A stretch of 64,000 nucleotides of DNA from Alviniconcha marisindica (GCA_018857735.1 JABMCL010003549.1:202501-266500), one strand, 5' to 3'. Shown: positions 1 to 11,265, counted from the stretch's first letter. The notes: a model not told the origin generated them from the letters alone. Program-made: numbers and translations.

Positions 1-3000
1 TTCTTTCTTTCTTCCTTTCTTTTTCTTTCTTTTTATTATACGACTTTATAGGACTCTGCAGACCCCCCAAAGGTGCAGCAAAATCTCCGAGCAGTTTTCT
101 GCTCATTGGAAGGTGGCTGCCTAACACAAAGAAGAAGAAGAATGTAATGGAGTGGAGTGGTAGAAGGACAGGACACAGGCAGCGGAGTCAGTCAAAATGG
201 AGACCACAGCAGGCGGCGACGGCAAACAGGCTTTATTCTACAGCAGCAGACAACTTTCTCAGCACACCCAAAATCCTCACGCGCACGCATAGATAAGAGA
301 ACTGCGCGGGCCGCAAGGAACACACGCTATCGCTACAATGAAATCGGCCCTCTGGACCACAAAATGGCTGACTATTGTGTTTCCTTGGCCCGCACAGATA
401 CAGTTTCCTCAACAATAACTAAACTAATTAAAACATGAAATACATCAAATAAAAGCTACAGTTACAACCTTTTAAACCGTATAAACAAAATGTACACACA
501 TGACTTATTTAATTTACAATAAGAGTGGGAAGCGTGGCTTGCACCTGTCTATAAGCAGATTCGTACAACTAAATCACAACTAACACAATGTACAAAACAT
601 AACTGTCGCTAAAACTTATATCAGAATAAAGAGCACGCTCCCACGGTTAAAATGGTACATAACAATTACAATACAACGCTCTATAAGAGAAGCAAGACAC
701 ACTCAAAGACTAGTACTAAAACAATCGGTGCGATCTTTCGCCTGGGCGCGTTATCTTAGTCGCAACAGCGCTGATAGTGATATCAAGTAGTCTATGAATA
801 TAACTTAGCTTCTACAGTACACAATACTCAATAAGTTAATTTCAACCCAAAATAAACACTAAACATGAAGTCAGCTAAGCAAAATACTATACGACAAAGC
901 ACTGATCGACACAGAATTACTTTCATCGAGTCAAAACAACGATCACTACTATTCACTAGTACTACACAGAGAACGCGCCATGCAGACGACGGCTATAAAA
1001 AGAATGGACCTAGAGAGGAATCGGCCACTGATTAAGCTCGATCCTGCGTCTAAATAAGATCTAAATAAACATTCTAAGATGCCAAATTATATTCCACATG
1101 ACTTAGTGCATAAAAAGGACTAGGTAAACAAAGAGTAGGAAAACAAACAAGCGGTCAAAATATTAAGGGAGTAAACAGATTTGAAAATGGCGCGCACCAG
1201 CGGCTATCGCCGGTCGGCTGTGAGAAGGCCATGTGGCGTTACGCAACACGCAGCGCTTCAAAACAAAAGCGTCGTCTGCTCCGGTTCCCGGGTTACTAAC
1301 AGTACAGTAATGAAATTGCATGGATCTGATAACCGGGGCGGGATTATTGTAAAAACGTACAAAGAGCACTTGCTCACAAGAAGAAGAAGAAGAGACCTGT
1401 GATCTCGGTCCCCGGAGCCCGACAACTGGGCGTTAAAACGAGTTTACAACGGAGGCGGCAGCGGCGCTGATGTCATTCACATCAGTCAGTGTGCAATGCC
1501 ACGGGTTAAGTTTTAATAAGAGCTGTTCACTTGCAATGAAATTATATCTGAAATCACCAAATCATATTTATGAATAAAACATAGGTTAAACAAACAAACA
1601 GACAAACAACAAAAGAGTCTAAAACAAACCTTCACCTTTTTTACGTGAACAGCATTACTAAGCGAGTCCTTGCAGCGGGTACAGATGCACCCTGTAGACG
1701 GTGCGGAGGTACTTGCATGATCAGGGGAAGTCACTTGGTGCATAAAGCAGGCGGCAAAGGTTACTACTACCGAAGATTATAAATAATCTTTGCTGCTACT
1801 ACCATTTTCCTCTCTACAACTGCTAGGCTATTTATCCGACAACTCCTGATACGGTTGCAACTTCTGTTCCTGCTGCTCCTATTATCGCTGACAACGATGA
1901 CGATGGCCAACGTTGAAGAATAATAATATCGATACTCAGAACTGACATAATGATAATGATAATAGAAACTGGCGTCAGCCAAGGCACATGGTAGAGATAG
2001 GCAAATTAATGATCCAGCACCCCCTCCCTTTTATGGTTCAATACGCTAGAGATGCATCCCTTTTTATTGATTTTATTAATACCAATGATCAGAACTGAGT
2101 TTCACTTTCGTGGAAAAGGCAGTTTCAGTTAAAATATATATATATATATTGCTGTATTTGCGTATCACATGGTTGTGCGTAGGAGTTCGCGGATGATGAC
2201 AAGAAATCCCATGATCCTTTCTACCAGAATTCTTTGGACGAGTTACTGACCTCAGCAACAACCCGCTTCGTCTTGCCAAAACTGAACGAGGTGAGTGGCT
2301 TTAGAAGAAACTAAAACAAACACGAAAACAGCGTAAGATAATCATCCCCGAAATTCGTTTCTGTTTCTTCTTCTTCTTCTTCTGTTTCTGTTCTTTTTCT
2401 GCTAGTAAACAGGAAACAGCATGGACACTATTGGGCTAACTGTCGCCGCCATGTCTCTGTTTCAAGTTCCAAGATGGCGACGACCCATTGCAGAACTCCA
2501 CTGTCCTTAATTAAGAGCTCAGGAGCTGTGTAAAAGTCGAGGTGGCCGTCCTGGGCTCCCGTCCCTAATAAGCCTACAGTTTCTGTTGACGTAAAGCAAC
2601 ACTTCAACCAAATAAATTAGGAGAGAGACAGACCGTGGCCGGGAGGGGGGTGATACATGCATGAAATCGCGTATTACCTTGAAGTTACCGACAGGAGTAG
2701 GCTACATGCTTATGGGATTTCCAACGTGAATCAGTTCAGTGGGGAGAACTGATGAACAGCTTCGGTCCTGTCACTGTATGCCTACACAGCTAACAGCGTC
2801 TGCTCTTGTGTGTACGTTACGAGACGGATTTACTTTTCTTCATCAACTGACTCCATAACATTTCTGCAAAACGGACCGCTAGTTTTGACGGCCGCACATG
2901 ACACCAACAGTTTCCTCGCGATTATGTTGAACAGTGGGTCTGTTTCTGGTGGTCCTCTGGCGTCAGTAGCTAATGGAACGTTAAGCAGCTTAGTGAAATA

Positions 3001-3180
3001 GAACAGACCACTTCCCTTCACTGTGTGATCTAGATTTGCAAGAACGGTTTCTTTACTGAAGATTTTCTACAGCTTACTGCGCCGGCTTTTGCAACAGATT
3101 TAGGGTAAGCAAATTTTAAGCGCATGATTTATTTCCCCCCATTAAATCAATAAGTTTGATATTCATGTTGTATAGACCTA
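1..3180. other. gene-free left end
   Basis: No exon or coding frame could be supported here. The stretch opens with a CT-rich tract (1-36) and is mostly AT-rich unique DNA. It holds two (AAG)n tails preceded by similar sequence (about 129-142 and 1378-1392), a short (TA)n run near 2142-2155, a CTT-rich run at about 2370, and one copy of a dispersed repeat at about 2512-2605, in inverted orientation relative to the copy at 36.6 kb. Small open frames at both strands look random. Confidence 0.6.
2512..2605 (-). repeat. dispersed repeat, family A, copy 1
   Basis: Read on the minus strand this roughly 95-bp segment matches 36629-36721 closely: both have a start like TTGCTTTAYGTC, a middle ATTAGGGAC or similar, and an end CCCAGGACGGCCACCTCGAC followed by CACAGCTCCTGA. 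A shorter copy lies at 23530-23580. It is a dispersed element of unknown type, too short to class. Confidence 0.6.
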
Positions 3181-3182
3181 TG

Positions 3183-3346
3183 AAACAAACAAACAAACAA
3201 ACAAACAAACGAAACGCACACACACACACGCACGCACGCACGCACGCACGCACACGCACGCACGCACGCACAAACACACACATACGCGCGCACACACACA
3301 CACACACACGCACACACACACGCACGCACGCACGCACATGCACGCA

Positions 3347-3398
<52 letters not shown>

Positions 3399-3408
3399 AA
3401 TACGCACA

Positions 3409-3498
<90 letters not shown>

Positions 3499-3605
3499 AA
3501 AACAAAACAACAACAAAACAAAACAAAACAACAACAAAACAAAACAAAAGGGGGTTGGGGGGGGGGGTGGGGGGGGGGGGTCGGAGGAACGGGGGCCGGG
3601 GCCGG
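3183..3605. repeat. microsatellite block
   Basis: A CAAA-type run (3183-3212) passes into (CACG)n and (CA)n up to about 3496, then (AACA/AAAAC)n to 3548, then a G-run with few interruptions to 3605. Long open frames in both directions across it are artefacts of dinucleotide periodicity. Confidence 0.9.
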
Positions 3606-4706
3606 AACAACACTGAGCTGCCCGGAAACTGGCCCTACTTTCTGTTGAACAAGGTCAGCTGGGAGAAGTAGAGGTACGTAAACCAAAACCGCTTTCCAGG
3701 AAACTGACAAACAGAAAATTAAACTTGCTTCGCGTTTCGAAACGAAACCGTGCAGACATGTCTCTTTCACAGAAAAGCTGAACACCTACAAAGGTATCAA
3801 ATCACTACAAGAAAAGCAATTGCAAGCTACCGTCTGGTTTGCTCTGCAGGATCTGAAAAGGTAAGTTTTATTTTTCTTGTTTGTTAATCGTTTACTTACT
3901 CATTATGACTGTGATCAGTGATGATGACGAAGATGACGATGATTATACGGCTAGCAGGGCATGGCAAAATTATCTGTTTTGATAAAGAAATAAAGGTCTT
4001 CTTCTTACTATTCTTGCTCCTGTTCTTCTTCCGGTTACTAATCTGCTTATTATTCATTTTGTCCATTTTAGCGATTGTTCAACGTCAGTCTTCACGGCGT
4101 CAGTTTTGTGATGCGTCTAACATGCTCTCTCTGTACTGTTTGCATGTCTCCAGCAATGCTTTGTACCACCACTGACAATTTTTATCTCAACTGCAGCTGA
4201 TTCACAACTACGCACGTCTTTCGGCATTAACTGAATCAGAAGAGTTCACGAGTATTTGTTTCTCTACTTGTAATACTAATACATATACGGGGTAGTTGGA
4301 TGACTCGTGTCAAGAGCCTGTCTTATGACTTGCCGAAAAACAAAGGAACGAGCAAACAAACAACTGGGAGTGATCTGCAGAAGTTTACTCCTTATTAAAA
4401 AGCTGCAGAAGGATGAACTGATGAGTTGTACTTTTCAGTTTACTTGTTGAAAAATGCCCGACCTGTGAGTGAATGTCCCGACGCGTGTAATTGATAGGGT
4501 TGACTCTTTCGGATGTGTGTGTTTTCCCACCAGACTCAAAGATAAAGCACTCTGTGTTTTACAATATATGTGTACTTATGTTCATGTATTATACTATGTG
4601 TTGTTTTACTGGTATCTGTTATGCAGTCGTAAGGCAAATTTCTATATTATTCATAGACAATGAAGATTCTGTATTCTGTAGCTGTTCCGTTGCTTGCTTG
4701 TTACAG
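3606..4706. other. upstream region of ZAR1-like copy 1
   Basis: No coding exon is seen. A good donor sequence, GAAAAG|GTAAGT, occurs at 3860/3861 and could end a non-coding first exon that joins the acceptor at 4706. This link is inference from splice-site quality only. Confidence 0.3.
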
Positions 4707-4795
4707 GCTAAGCTGCAGCAGTACCTGAATCAGCCAGAAAGATCAACGCCTGCGATAAAAGCGAGAAAGAATCTAAATTTTACAAAGGGACAACA
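4707..4795 (+). other. 5' untranslated part of ZAR1-like exon
   Basis: The sequence GCTTGTTACAG before 4707 looks like a splice acceptor. From 4707 the frame of the downstream protein is stopped by TAA at 4709-4711 and then stays open to the ATG at 4796, so this stretch is most simply the 5' leader. The in-frame stop decides that the protein is short and has no long N-terminal region in this exon. Confidence 0.5.
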
Positions 4796-4885
4796 ATGGA
4801 CCGATGTTACGGCTTTTTCTGTTGCACGACATGCAACAAAACATGGGAGAGTTCGCATGTCTACTGCACGATGGGTACCAACAAT
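4796..4885 (+). CDS. ZAR1-like copy 1, coding exon 1
   Basis: Encodes 30 residues, starting MDRCYGFF and ending MGTNN, with the first CxxC pair. The donor AAT|GTAAGT is strong. The start ATG at 4796 is the first in frame after the stop at 4709. Copy 2 has the same MDR.YGFF beginning. Confidence 0.8.
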
Positions 4886-5783
4886 GTAAGTACGCTTGGT
4901 TGTAAAAAAAATATCACTGCTAAAAGAGCGTGCCCTTCTTTACTGCAAAATGAACACAGGGAGGAAGCATTGTATAATAATAATAATAAGCGTTGTTATA
5001 TCAAGATCACTTTTAACAGAATATGTCCGTGTACTGCACAAAGGGCAGCAACATATATGTCTAGTTGTATAAATGGCACCGTTAACAGAATATGCCCATA
5101 GAGAGTACTGCACAAAGGGCACCAACATAATTATATACCTAGTTGTATAAATGTCACCATTAACAGAATATGCCCATAGAGCGTACTGCACAAAGGGCAC
5201 CAACATAATTATATACCTAGTTGTATAAATGACACCATTGACAGAATATGCCCATAGAGAGTACTGCACAAAGGGCACCAACATAATTATGTGCCTAGTT
5301 GTATAAATGACACCGTTAACAGAATATGTCCATAGTGCGTACTGCACAAAGGGCACCAACATAATGATATACCTAGTTGTATAAATGGCACCGTTAACAG
5401 AATATGCCCACAGAGCGTACTGCACAAAGGGCACCAACATAATTATATACCTAGTTCTATAGATGACACCGTTAACAGAATATGCCCACAGAATATGCCC
5501 ATAGTGCGTACTGCACAAAGGGCACCCACAGTGTAAGTATGTCTACTGTAAGTATGTGGTTGACTGGGGCACGGTTAGCGACCCTCAGTCTGGAAGTACG
5601 TTAGGTTTAGGGTTAGAGTCAGGAGTGCTTTCCTTGAAGTCTACCCAGACTGGTTATAGCATTGTTAACAAAAGCTCTTTTTTGTTGTTGTTGTCGCTGT
5701 TGTTGTTTGTTTGTTTGTTTATTTTGTTCTTTCAACACATCGCCCTGATATAACCGTAATGGTTGACTGGGCGTAGAACGCCA

Positions 5784-5818
<35 letters not shown>

Positions 5819-6334
5819 CTTTCAACACAACTGTGATTGCTGAGCAGGATAGAGTGGACCAGTAACGACGCTGTCCACCTTGTTGCAGTGGACACCTGCT
5901 ACGTCATTATCCATTCATGTGAATGACCATCCAGCTCTGTGCCTCTTGGAGCTAGGAGATAAACTGAAGTGTGTTTTTAGCCCAGATCAGAGGCGGCAAC
6001 CCTATGTGGTTGACAGGGTTCAAAGAACTAATTTACGTGGTTGACAGGGCTCAAAGCACCAACCAACTAACTAACTGCGCGACCCGGCTGGCTAGTTGCT
6101 TGGTGGCTGTTACAGGTGGTGTACGAGCAGGACTGCAAGAACTGCAACACGCCTTGCAAGCCCTACAGGGTGGAGAGGATCCGCTGCTCCACGTGCGGTC
6201 AGACGACGTGCGTCTGCACGAATGAACAGCTGGAGGAGAAGCGTCACGTGGACCCCAGCAAGCCCCACAGGGCCGACCTGTGCCACAAGTGCCGCGCCGG
6301 TCAGCCCTGCCACGCTGACTCCGACTACTACTAA
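4796..6334 (+). CDS. ZAR1-like 3CxxC zinc-binding protein, copy 1 (gene span, 2 exons)
   Basis: Two exons, 4796-4885 and 6116-6334, join in phase 0 to give about 102 aa. The protein is essentially one 3CxxC zinc-binding domain like the C-terminus of zygote arrest protein 1. Four CxxC pairs lie at about residues 10/13, 37/40, 54/57 and 86/89, and it contains the segments YGFF..C..C...WESSHVYC, PYRVERIRC and RHVDPSKPHRADLC, the family's most conserved block. Known ZAR1 proteins act in oocytes and early embryos, where this C-terminal domain binds maternal mRNA 3' UTRs. What is odd is the size: ZAR1 proteins normally carry a long variable N-terminus, here absent, and an in-frame stop lies upstream. 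A tandem paralogue follows at 8.4-10.5 kb. The intron holds a minisatellite built on the exon 1 donor. The family call is firm; equating it with vertebrate ZAR1 rather than ZAR1L is not possible. Confidence 0.85.
4862..5535 (+). repeat. 78-bp minisatellite built on exon 1 donor
   Basis: About seven units of roughly 78 bp contain GTACTGCACAAAGGGCACCA, a clear match to the last bases of exon 1 (TACTGCACGATGGGTACCAA, 4862-4881). In most units the donor is destroyed (ACATAATTAT). The last unit, near 5508-5535, ends CACAGT|GTAAGTATG and keeps a donor. Confidence 0.85.
5740..5818 (+). mobile_element. SINE-like 3' end with (ACTT)n tail, family B copy 1
   Basis: The core CCCTGATATAACCG, then TGGTTGACTGGGCGTAGAAC and CCAACTTACTTACTTAC, recurs at 11032-11090, 11266-11326 and 14595-14652. 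A conserved core followed by a simple (ACTT)n tail is typical of the 3' end of short retroposons. No tRNA-like head was found next to this copy. Confidence 0.5.
6116..6334 (+). CDS. ZAR1-like copy 1, coding exon 2
   Basis: Begins after the acceptor GTTACAG (ends 6115) with VVYEQDCKNC and runs 72 codons to TAA. It carries the last three CxxC pairs and the RHVDPSKPH block. The join to exon 1 is in phase 0 and aligns without gap to the same join in copy 2. Confidence 0.85.
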   Translation: MVYEQDCKNCNTPCKPYRVERIRCSTCGQTTCVCTNEQLEEKRHVDPSKPHRADLCHKCRAGQPCHADSDYY

Positions 6335-6342
6335 CGATAACC

Positions 6343-6349
6343 AGGCTGG

Positions 6350-6381
<32 letters not shown>

Positions 6382-6400
6382 AGGGGGGAGTGACGGGGTG
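6343..6400 (+). repeat. G-run in the 3' UTR of copy 1
   Basis: An almost pure G tract starts about ten bases after the stop codon. It can form G-quadruplexes in the transcript and is also a place where sequencing length errors are likely. Confidence 0.8.
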
Positions 6401-6479
6401 GGGGGTGGAGCTGGATGTAGTTTGGGTACGATGTTTGTTTGTTTTTTCCTCTTTTTTTTTTTCTTCATGGAAGGGTTGA

Positions 6480-6485
6480 AATAAA
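6480..6485 (+). terminator. candidate polyadenylation signal of ZAR1-like copy 1
   Basis: AATAAA lies about 145 bases after the stop codon. It is the first canonical hexamer downstream, followed by T-rich sequence. Confidence 0.5.
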
Positions 6486-6489
6486 ATTG

Positions 6490-6788
6490 TCGGGTTCTCA
6501 TTCCTTATTTAAACATTTTAGATTGTGCATGTACAGTTTGGTTTTTACAATTATTTGATCTTTAAGCAAAATCTATTGATTGTTGAGTCAATTAAAAAAG
6601 AAAAGAAAAGCTAAATCGACGTGTGGCCTTTCATTTTTCTTTTCTTTTTTTCTTTTCTTAGTTCATTTTAGGCTACTGTTTTGTTTTTGTTTTGTTGTTG
6701 TTGTTGTTTTGGGGGGAGGTGTGTGTGTGTATTATGCCTTAGCTAAACTATCCGATGATGGTCTGCTAGAGAAAAAAAAATGCCGGAT

Positions 6789-6800
<12 letters not shown>
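6490..6800 (+). repeat. duplicated 3' flank, copy 1
   Basis: This stretch is similar to 12370-12645: both run TTATTT.AACATTTT, GCATGTA, ATTGTTGA.TCAATTAAAA, a pyrimidine-rich part, a G-run, TATTATGC, then GATGAYGRTCTGC and a CA-rich end. It marks the 3' side of the duplicated ZAR1-like unit. Alignment was done by eye. Confidence 0.7.
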
Positions 6801-6948
<148 letters not shown>

Positions 6949-6996
6949 TTAGGCCCACGCTTATTTCTAATAAAATTTTTTACAAGGTCGAGATAA

Positions 6997-7102
6997 ACAT
7001 ATATAAAACATAAGCCAAAACAGAAAAGTCGACATATATAAAACATAAGCCAAAACAGAGAAGTCGACATATATAAAACATAAGCCAAAACAGAAAAGTC
7101 GA
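6997..7102 (+). repeat. 35-bp tandem repeat, 3 copies
   Basis: Three near-identical units containing ACATAAGCCAAAACAG and AAGTCGACATATATAA. It lies downstream of ZAR1-like copy 1, and nothing else is seen here. Confidence 0.85.
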
Positions 7103-7193
7103 ACAGTAACAGCTCAGTGAAACAGCCGAGCAATAGCTCGCTACAGAAAAACCTGCGGTGGTATTTCAGTCATAACTCACAGATCAGAGACAC

Positions 7194-7525
7194 ATAGCGT
7201 GCAAAACAAAACTACGCTCCACGTACCGACAGCAAAACCGAAAACGGCTTAAAGAGAATGAACTGCGCACTACATTCACATGCCTCATTTTCCGAAAAGC
7301 ATAGGACTACGAGAGACATGTCACACAAAAAAGTAATCTCAAGCATTTATAGCATAGTAGTGCGCAAAACAAAACTACGTTCCACGTACCGATAGCAAAA
7401 CCGAAAACGGCTTATAATGAACTGCGCAATGCATTCACATGCCTCATACTCCGAAAAGCATAGGATTATGAGGGACATGTCACGAATGAAAGTAATCTCA
7501 AGCATTTAAAGCAGCGTAGTGCTGT
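7194..7525 (+). repeat. direct duplication of about 165 bp upstream of copy 2
   Basis: Two units, 7194-7361 and 7362-7525, share CAAAACAAAACTACG, CCACGTACCGA.AGCAAAACC, CATTCACATGCCTCAT, CCGAAAAGCATAGGA and AAGTAATCTCAAGCATTTA. They lie directly before a donor-like site (ACA|GTAAGT, 7560/7561), a possible end of a non-coding first exon. A duplicated promoter module is one reading. Confidence 0.75.
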
Positions 7526-8401
7526 GGTGTCTTCTGTTGTGTTCACACCGAGTTAAAACAGTAAGTGTGCCTTATGTTTTTCTTTCGTTCTTGTCGCTCT
7601 TTATTCAGGTCCACTCGTTCTTTCTGCCGCATGCATCCCGTTCATTTAATATTTGATTTTTCACGTTGTCATCAGGAGCTGATTCTTGCGGCAATATTTT
7701 ATGTCGGTCTTATTTTCGAAGCGATTTGATAATAGTGGGAAGTGCCTGTGTGAGTCATGTACCGATCAACCCCCACCCTACCCGCCCCTCTTTCTCCTCC
7801 AGATGTCTATCTGTCTTTCTCTCTGTGTATCTCTGTGTGTCTCTCTCTGTCTCTCTGTGTCTGTCTGTCTGTCTGTCTCTCTCCCCCTCCTCCCCACCCC
7901 CCTCCCGCCACTCCGTCAGTCTCCGCCATTCTCTCTCCAGGATACATCGATCACCCCAAATTTTGGTTTCAATCAGTTGTTGAACAAAACCAAACAACAA
8001 AAAACAGAAGAATTCTAGGAAAGGATTTTGATCTGTCTCGGGACCCTCTCTCGCGTTTAGTTCACCGAAACTTCGGGCCCGTGCATTGCGGTCGTCCAGC
8101 GTCCGGGTTGCCACTTCCTCGAGCACGGTCTTTGTGCTGTTAATCAGGAGCTATCTGTCTGTCTGTCTGTCTCTCTGTCTGCCTATAGCGTTTATTGGTC
8201 CGATTTTATTTTCATTTTTTAAATATTTTTATTATTTTTATTTTTTAACTCCATCGCTTGTTGCTGGACTGGTTAGTAACGAAAAAGAAAAATGCAGTTT
8301 TTGTAACTGAATCTTTCTTTCTTTGTGTTTGGATCTTGTTTTAGATCGCTAGCAGTGATTGTGTTTCAGATTTCTGTAACTGACACAAAAGGAAGAGGAC
8401 A
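7526..8401 (+). other. upstream region of ZAR1-like copy 2
   Basis: It contains a pyrimidine-rich TCTGTCT tract (7800-7890 and about 8155-8180) and a probable acceptor CTTGTTTTAG ending at 8344. In the coding frame a TGA at 8381-8383 precedes the ATG at 8402, so the protein cannot extend further upstream in this exon. Confidence 0.4.
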
Positions 8402-8524
8402 ATGTATGGTCGACGGTCGCGGGGAGGCACCCAGATGGACCGACGATACGGCTTCTTCCGTTGTAAAAACTGCAGGAAGGCGTGGGAAAGTTCACATGTC
8501 TACTGCCGGAGCGGAACTGACGTG
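8402..8524 (+). CDS. ZAR1-like copy 2, coding exon 1
   Basis: 41 codons ending RSGTDV, with donor GTG|GTAAGC. The first CxxC pair is in RCKNC. (TG)n follows the donor almost directly. Confidence 0.8.
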
Positions 8525-8587
8525 GTAAGCGTGTGTGTGGTGGGTGTGTGTGGTAAGCGCGCGCGCGTGAAATGTGTGTGTGTGGTT

Positions 8588-8624
<37 letters not shown>

Positions 8625-8637
8625 GTGAGTGAGTGAA

Positions 8638-8708
<71 letters not shown>

Positions 8709-10523
8709 ACTAGCTACTCCTGGTCAGTAACAATGGTGAACTTAAAATTTAAACAAAAAAGTGAATTCCTGTACTTTTTGTTGCAAATGAACTTGCGTTG
8801 CGTTGTTCAGATACCTGGACAGACAGGATCTATGCGGCACCCGACGGGTTTGACGAGTTCTCTCACTTCTGTTTCGATTAGGTGTTGATTGTTTTGGTTG
8901 ATTGGTTGATTGGATGCACGTATTAACTGATTTTGGGCCGGCTGGCTAATGTGTGTGGGATGAAAAATTTCCAGAGACTGACTGACTAAACAAATTTGTT
9001 GTCTAATCCATGAGCAACATCACGACCGATGTATTTGTATTAGTGTTATAATTATGTCAGATCGTTAGCGTGAAAGTATGTATGGATTATTTCACCACCA
9101 TGCCTCAGTCCGCATGCATTCTTTACACATGGCAATAAGGAGGTACAGCATTGTAGTGTAGTGTATTGCACTGACGGATAAGCTGATGGAGCAGACAATC
9201 TGCTAAAGTGTGGCGACAAAACATACCAGCAATCAAGTGGTTGACTGCTTAATGTTTGCATGTTTTTTTAGCAGGTGGTTCTAACAACACATTCTGAAGA
9301 CAACTGATCGCAAATGTTTAACATGAGATTTTACAACACACTCTAAAAGGTGTTAAATTATAAGATTTTTGGCTGCAATATGGACAGGTGATGCTAGTGT
9401 GACAGATTCTATTAAGCCTGACTGACTGGTTGACTGGCCACTGCCACGTTTGTCACAGGTTCCACAAGGGTCTGGTTGTTCGGACATTGCTGTAGGTGTG
9501 ATTTTAACACTAATCCACAACGGATGTGTTGTTTGGAAATTGTTGTGCAAGTGACTTCAGCGTAGACGCCACAACGGTCTGGTTGTTTGGACGTGCAGAC
9601 GATTTAAACACAAATTCCACAACGGATTGGTTGCTTGCCCCAAAAAATTGTTGTGCAGGTGATGCTCAACACAGACTCAACAACGAACTGGCTGTTTGGT
9701 CATTGAATGTGCTTGTGATTTTATGAACTCAGACTCAACAAAAACTGGACATTACTGTACAGGTGGTTGTTTAGGCAGGTGATTTCAACACGGCCCTATA
9801 AAGGACTGGCTGTTTGGACATTGCTGTGCATGTGACTTCAACACAGACTACATAAAGGACTGGTTGTTTGGGCAGGTGACTTCAACACACACTCTATAAA
9901 GGACTGGTTGTTTGGACACTGTCGTGCATGTGACTTCAACACAGACTGTATAAAGGACTGGTTGTTTGGACATTGTTGTGCATGTGACTTCAACACAAGA
10001 CTGTATAAAGGACTGGTTGTTTGGACATTGTTGTGCATGTGACTTCAACACAGACTGTATAAAGGACTGGTTGTTTGGACATTGTTGTGCATGTGACTTC
10101 AACACAAGACTGTATAAAGGACCGGTTGTTCGGACACTGTTATGCATGTGACTTCAACACAAGACTGTATAAAGGACCGGTTGTTCGGACACTGTTGTGC
10201 ATGTGACTTCAACACAGACTGTATAAAGGACCGGTTGTTCGGACATTGTTGTGCATGTGACTTCAACACAGACTGTATAAAGGACCGGTTGTTCGGACAC
10301 TGTTATGCAGGTGATGTTCAGGCAGGACTGCAAGGAGTGCAAGACGGCGTGCTTCCCGTACAAGGTGCAGAAGATCCAGTGCTCGGTGTGCGGCCTGACG
10401 GAGTGCCAGTGCACGGAGGAGGAGCTGGAGGAGAAGCAGCGTCACGTGGACCCCAGCAAGCCGCACCTGGCCAGCCTCTGCCACAAGTGCCGGGCTGGCA
10501 AGCTCTGCCGCTCCTCCTACTAA
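8402..10523 (+). CDS. ZAR1-like 3CxxC zinc-binding protein, copy 2 (gene span, 2 exons)
   Basis: Exons 8402-8524 and 10311-10523 join in phase 0 to about 111 aa. The domain is the same as in copy 1, with YGFFRCKNC, WESSHVYC, FRQDCKEC, IQCSVCG, RHVDPSKPH and LCHKC; all four CxxC pairs are kept. The copies differ at many positions across the domain while all zinc ligands stay, which points to selection rather than decay. The start at 8402 gives 11 residues before the shared MDR; the internal ATG at 8435 matches the start of copy 1 exactly and is equally possible. The family's known role is oocyte mRNA binding. The intron is mostly (TG)n and a minisatellite that overlaps the exon 2 acceptor, and the 3' UTR is a minisatellite that begins at the stop codon. 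Confidence 0.85.
8525..8707 (+). repeat. (TG)n tract after the exon 1 donor
   Basis: TG-rich sequence with few breaks starts inside the donor of copy 2 exon 1. In RNA it is a UG repeat, the class of site bound by TDP-43 and CELF proteins in animals. Confidence 0.9.
9340..10315 (+). repeat. 54-bp minisatellite overlapping exon 2 acceptor
   Basis: About nine regular 54-bp units (9775-10310), preceded by decayed units back to about 9340. Each unit carries GACTGGTTGTTTGGACATTG, then TGCATGTGACTTCAACACAG. The real junction at 10311 reads GACCGGTTGTTCGGACACTG, then TATGCAG|GTGATGTTCAGGCA, the same sequence. Regular units have GCAT where the real site has GCAG; an old unit at about 9655 keeps GCAGGTGATG. 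Confidence 0.85.
10311..10523 (+). CDS. ZAR1-like copy 2, coding exon 2
   Basis: 70 codons plus TAA, starting VMFRQDCKEC after TTATGCAG and ending LCRSSY. It contains three CxxC pairs. Base composition is GC-rich relative to the flanking intron, as in copy 1 exon 2. Confidence 0.85.
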   Translation: MMFRQDCKECKTACFPYKVQKIQCSVCGLTECQCTEEELEEKQRHVDPSKPHLASLCHKCRAGKLCRSSY

Positions 10524-11031
10524 CGGCCACTGCACCCACGCCACACCTGTTGACCACGACCGTTCTGCTCGACACCTACTAACGGCCACTGCACCCACGC
10601 CACACCTGTTGACCACGACCGTTCTGCTCGACACCTGACGACGGCCACTGCACCCACGCCACACCTGTTGACCACGACCGTTCTGATCGCACCTACCACC
10701 AGCACCCAGCCACACCTGTGACCACGACCTCTGCCACACACGAACCCCTGGCAAGCACCTGCCGACTTCCTCACACTAACGGCCCCACTGCACCCACGCC
10801 ACACCAGTTGACCACGACCGTTCTGCTCGACACCTACGAACACCCACTGCACCCACGCCACACCAGTTGACCACGACCGTTCTGCTCGACACCTACGAAC
10901 ACCCACTGCACCCACGCCACACCTGTTGACCACGACCACTCTGCCGCCGCTCCTACTTCAGCCACACCACCACACCTGCCGACCCCGACCACTCTTCCTA
11001 CTTACACGAACCCGGGGCATCTCCACTTTAA

Positions 11032-11090
11032 AATCGCCCCGATACAACCGCACTGGTTGACTGGGCGTAAAGCACCAACTTACCTACTAA
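11032..11090 (+). mobile_element. SINE-like 3' end, family B copy 2
   Basis: CCCCGATACAACCG, TGGTTGACTGGGCGTAAAGC and ACCAACTTACCTACTAAC; same core as 5740-5818. It is preceded by GGGGCATCTCC.TTTTAAAATCG, shared only with copy 3, so copies 2 and 3 were multiplied together inside the minisatellite. Confidence 0.55.
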
Positions 11091-11265
11091 CACCCGCTGC
11101 AGCCATGCCACACCTGCCGACCACGACCCACTCTTCCTACTAACACCCACGCCACACCTGCCGACCACGACCAACTCTTCCTACTAACACCCACTGCAGC
11201 CACGCCACACCTGCCGACCCCGACCACTCTTCCTACTAATACGAACCCGGGGCATCTCCATTTTA

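Noticed and set aside
3116..3785. several frames of Cys-Val or Thr-His repeats
   Set aside because: Dinucleotide repeat translated in different frames; the same holds for 6780, 11594, 33000, 52000-53000 and 63500-63950.
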